DNA of 64,000 nucleotides from the NCBI RefSeq assembly GCF_041276405.1, contig NZ_JBGGGT010000002.1:2517001-2581000 (forward strand). Direction: 5' to 3'. How positions within the stretch are numbered: position 1 is the first letter of the stretch; each line of letters opens with the position of its first letter. Made by a program: the position numbers and the translations under genes. The notes under the pieces are model-generated. The model worked only from the letters and a program-made list of their open reading frames with translations. It was not told where the DNA came from and searched no databases. Below are positions 63,801 through 64,000 of the stretch, piece after piece. The DNA is from Microvirga sp. TS319 (GTDB taxonomy: Bacteria; Pseudomonadota; Alphaproteobacteria; Rhizobiales; Beijerinckiaceae).

Positions 63801-64000
63801 CGGTATCACCTCCGCTCGCTCGCACCTCCCCCAGAGCGCCCGCGAGCTCATCGAGGCTGAGACCCAATCGTCGTATCCGCCGACTCAATCCAGGGGCCGC
63901 CGGACCTGATCTGCACCAAGGCCAAATTGGAGCAGTCTCTTTCGTTAGACTTACTGCCGCGTTCGGCGCCTGGTTCAAAAACCTTGGCAATAGCACCTGG
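63801..64000. other. Right edge, no gene seen
   Basis: The last 200 bases contain no supportable gene. Confidence 0.4.

Overview
The window looks like a high-GC alphaproteobacterium of the order Hyphomicrobiales (Rhizobiales), plausibly near Microvirga or Methylobacterium. This rests on HWE/HisKA_2 histidine kinases, a tandem KaiC-HWE kinase pair, an Omp25/RopB-type porin, DUF2934 and DUF1003 proteins and an ECF42-type sigma factor next to a YCII protein. No rRNA, tRNA, CRISPR array or replication gene was recognised, so chromosome and megaplasmid cannot be told apart.

Bases 0.4-8.8 kb form a probable anti-phage island. Three overlapping genes encode a DUF6361 protein, a two-HxK phospholipase-D-like protein and a 1042-residue SF2 helicase. 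After a 414-base gap comes a Septu-like ATPase/HNH pair. A large glycine-rich autotransporter follows on the minus strand (9.2-12.1 kb), then a YCII/ECF42 module with the tail of an AraC regulator.

Bases 15-28 kb are accessory DNA: a long IS630-type transposase, a GNAT enzyme, small membrane and secreted proteins, a HEPN/AbiU2-like protein, a frameshifted Rap1a/Tai-like gene, a secreted NucA-type nuclease, and a TniA-TniB-TniQ transposition module with an AT-rich putative left end and no visible right end, resolvase or cargo.

Bases 28-43 kb are mostly envelope genes: a two-component system coupled to a DedA remnant and a dual-specificity phosphatase, a porin, two DUF347 membrane proteins, a DedA/PAP2 pair, an overlapping PepSY-lipoprotein-ABC-ABC-FtsX operon and a second PAP2 protein. 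An IS6-type element then abuts a truncated ABC ATPase remnant without a target duplication.

Bases 44.9-64 kb are rich in signalling and small stress-type genes: KaiC plus HWE kinase, an IS110 element, DUF1003, two translationally coupled micro-proteins, a cyclase fused to a MarR-like domain, a doubly frameshifted PAS kinase facing a frameshifted SLC13 transporter across a perfect palindrome, a YihY protein, several short conserved alphaproteobacterial proteins and an AI-2E family transporter.
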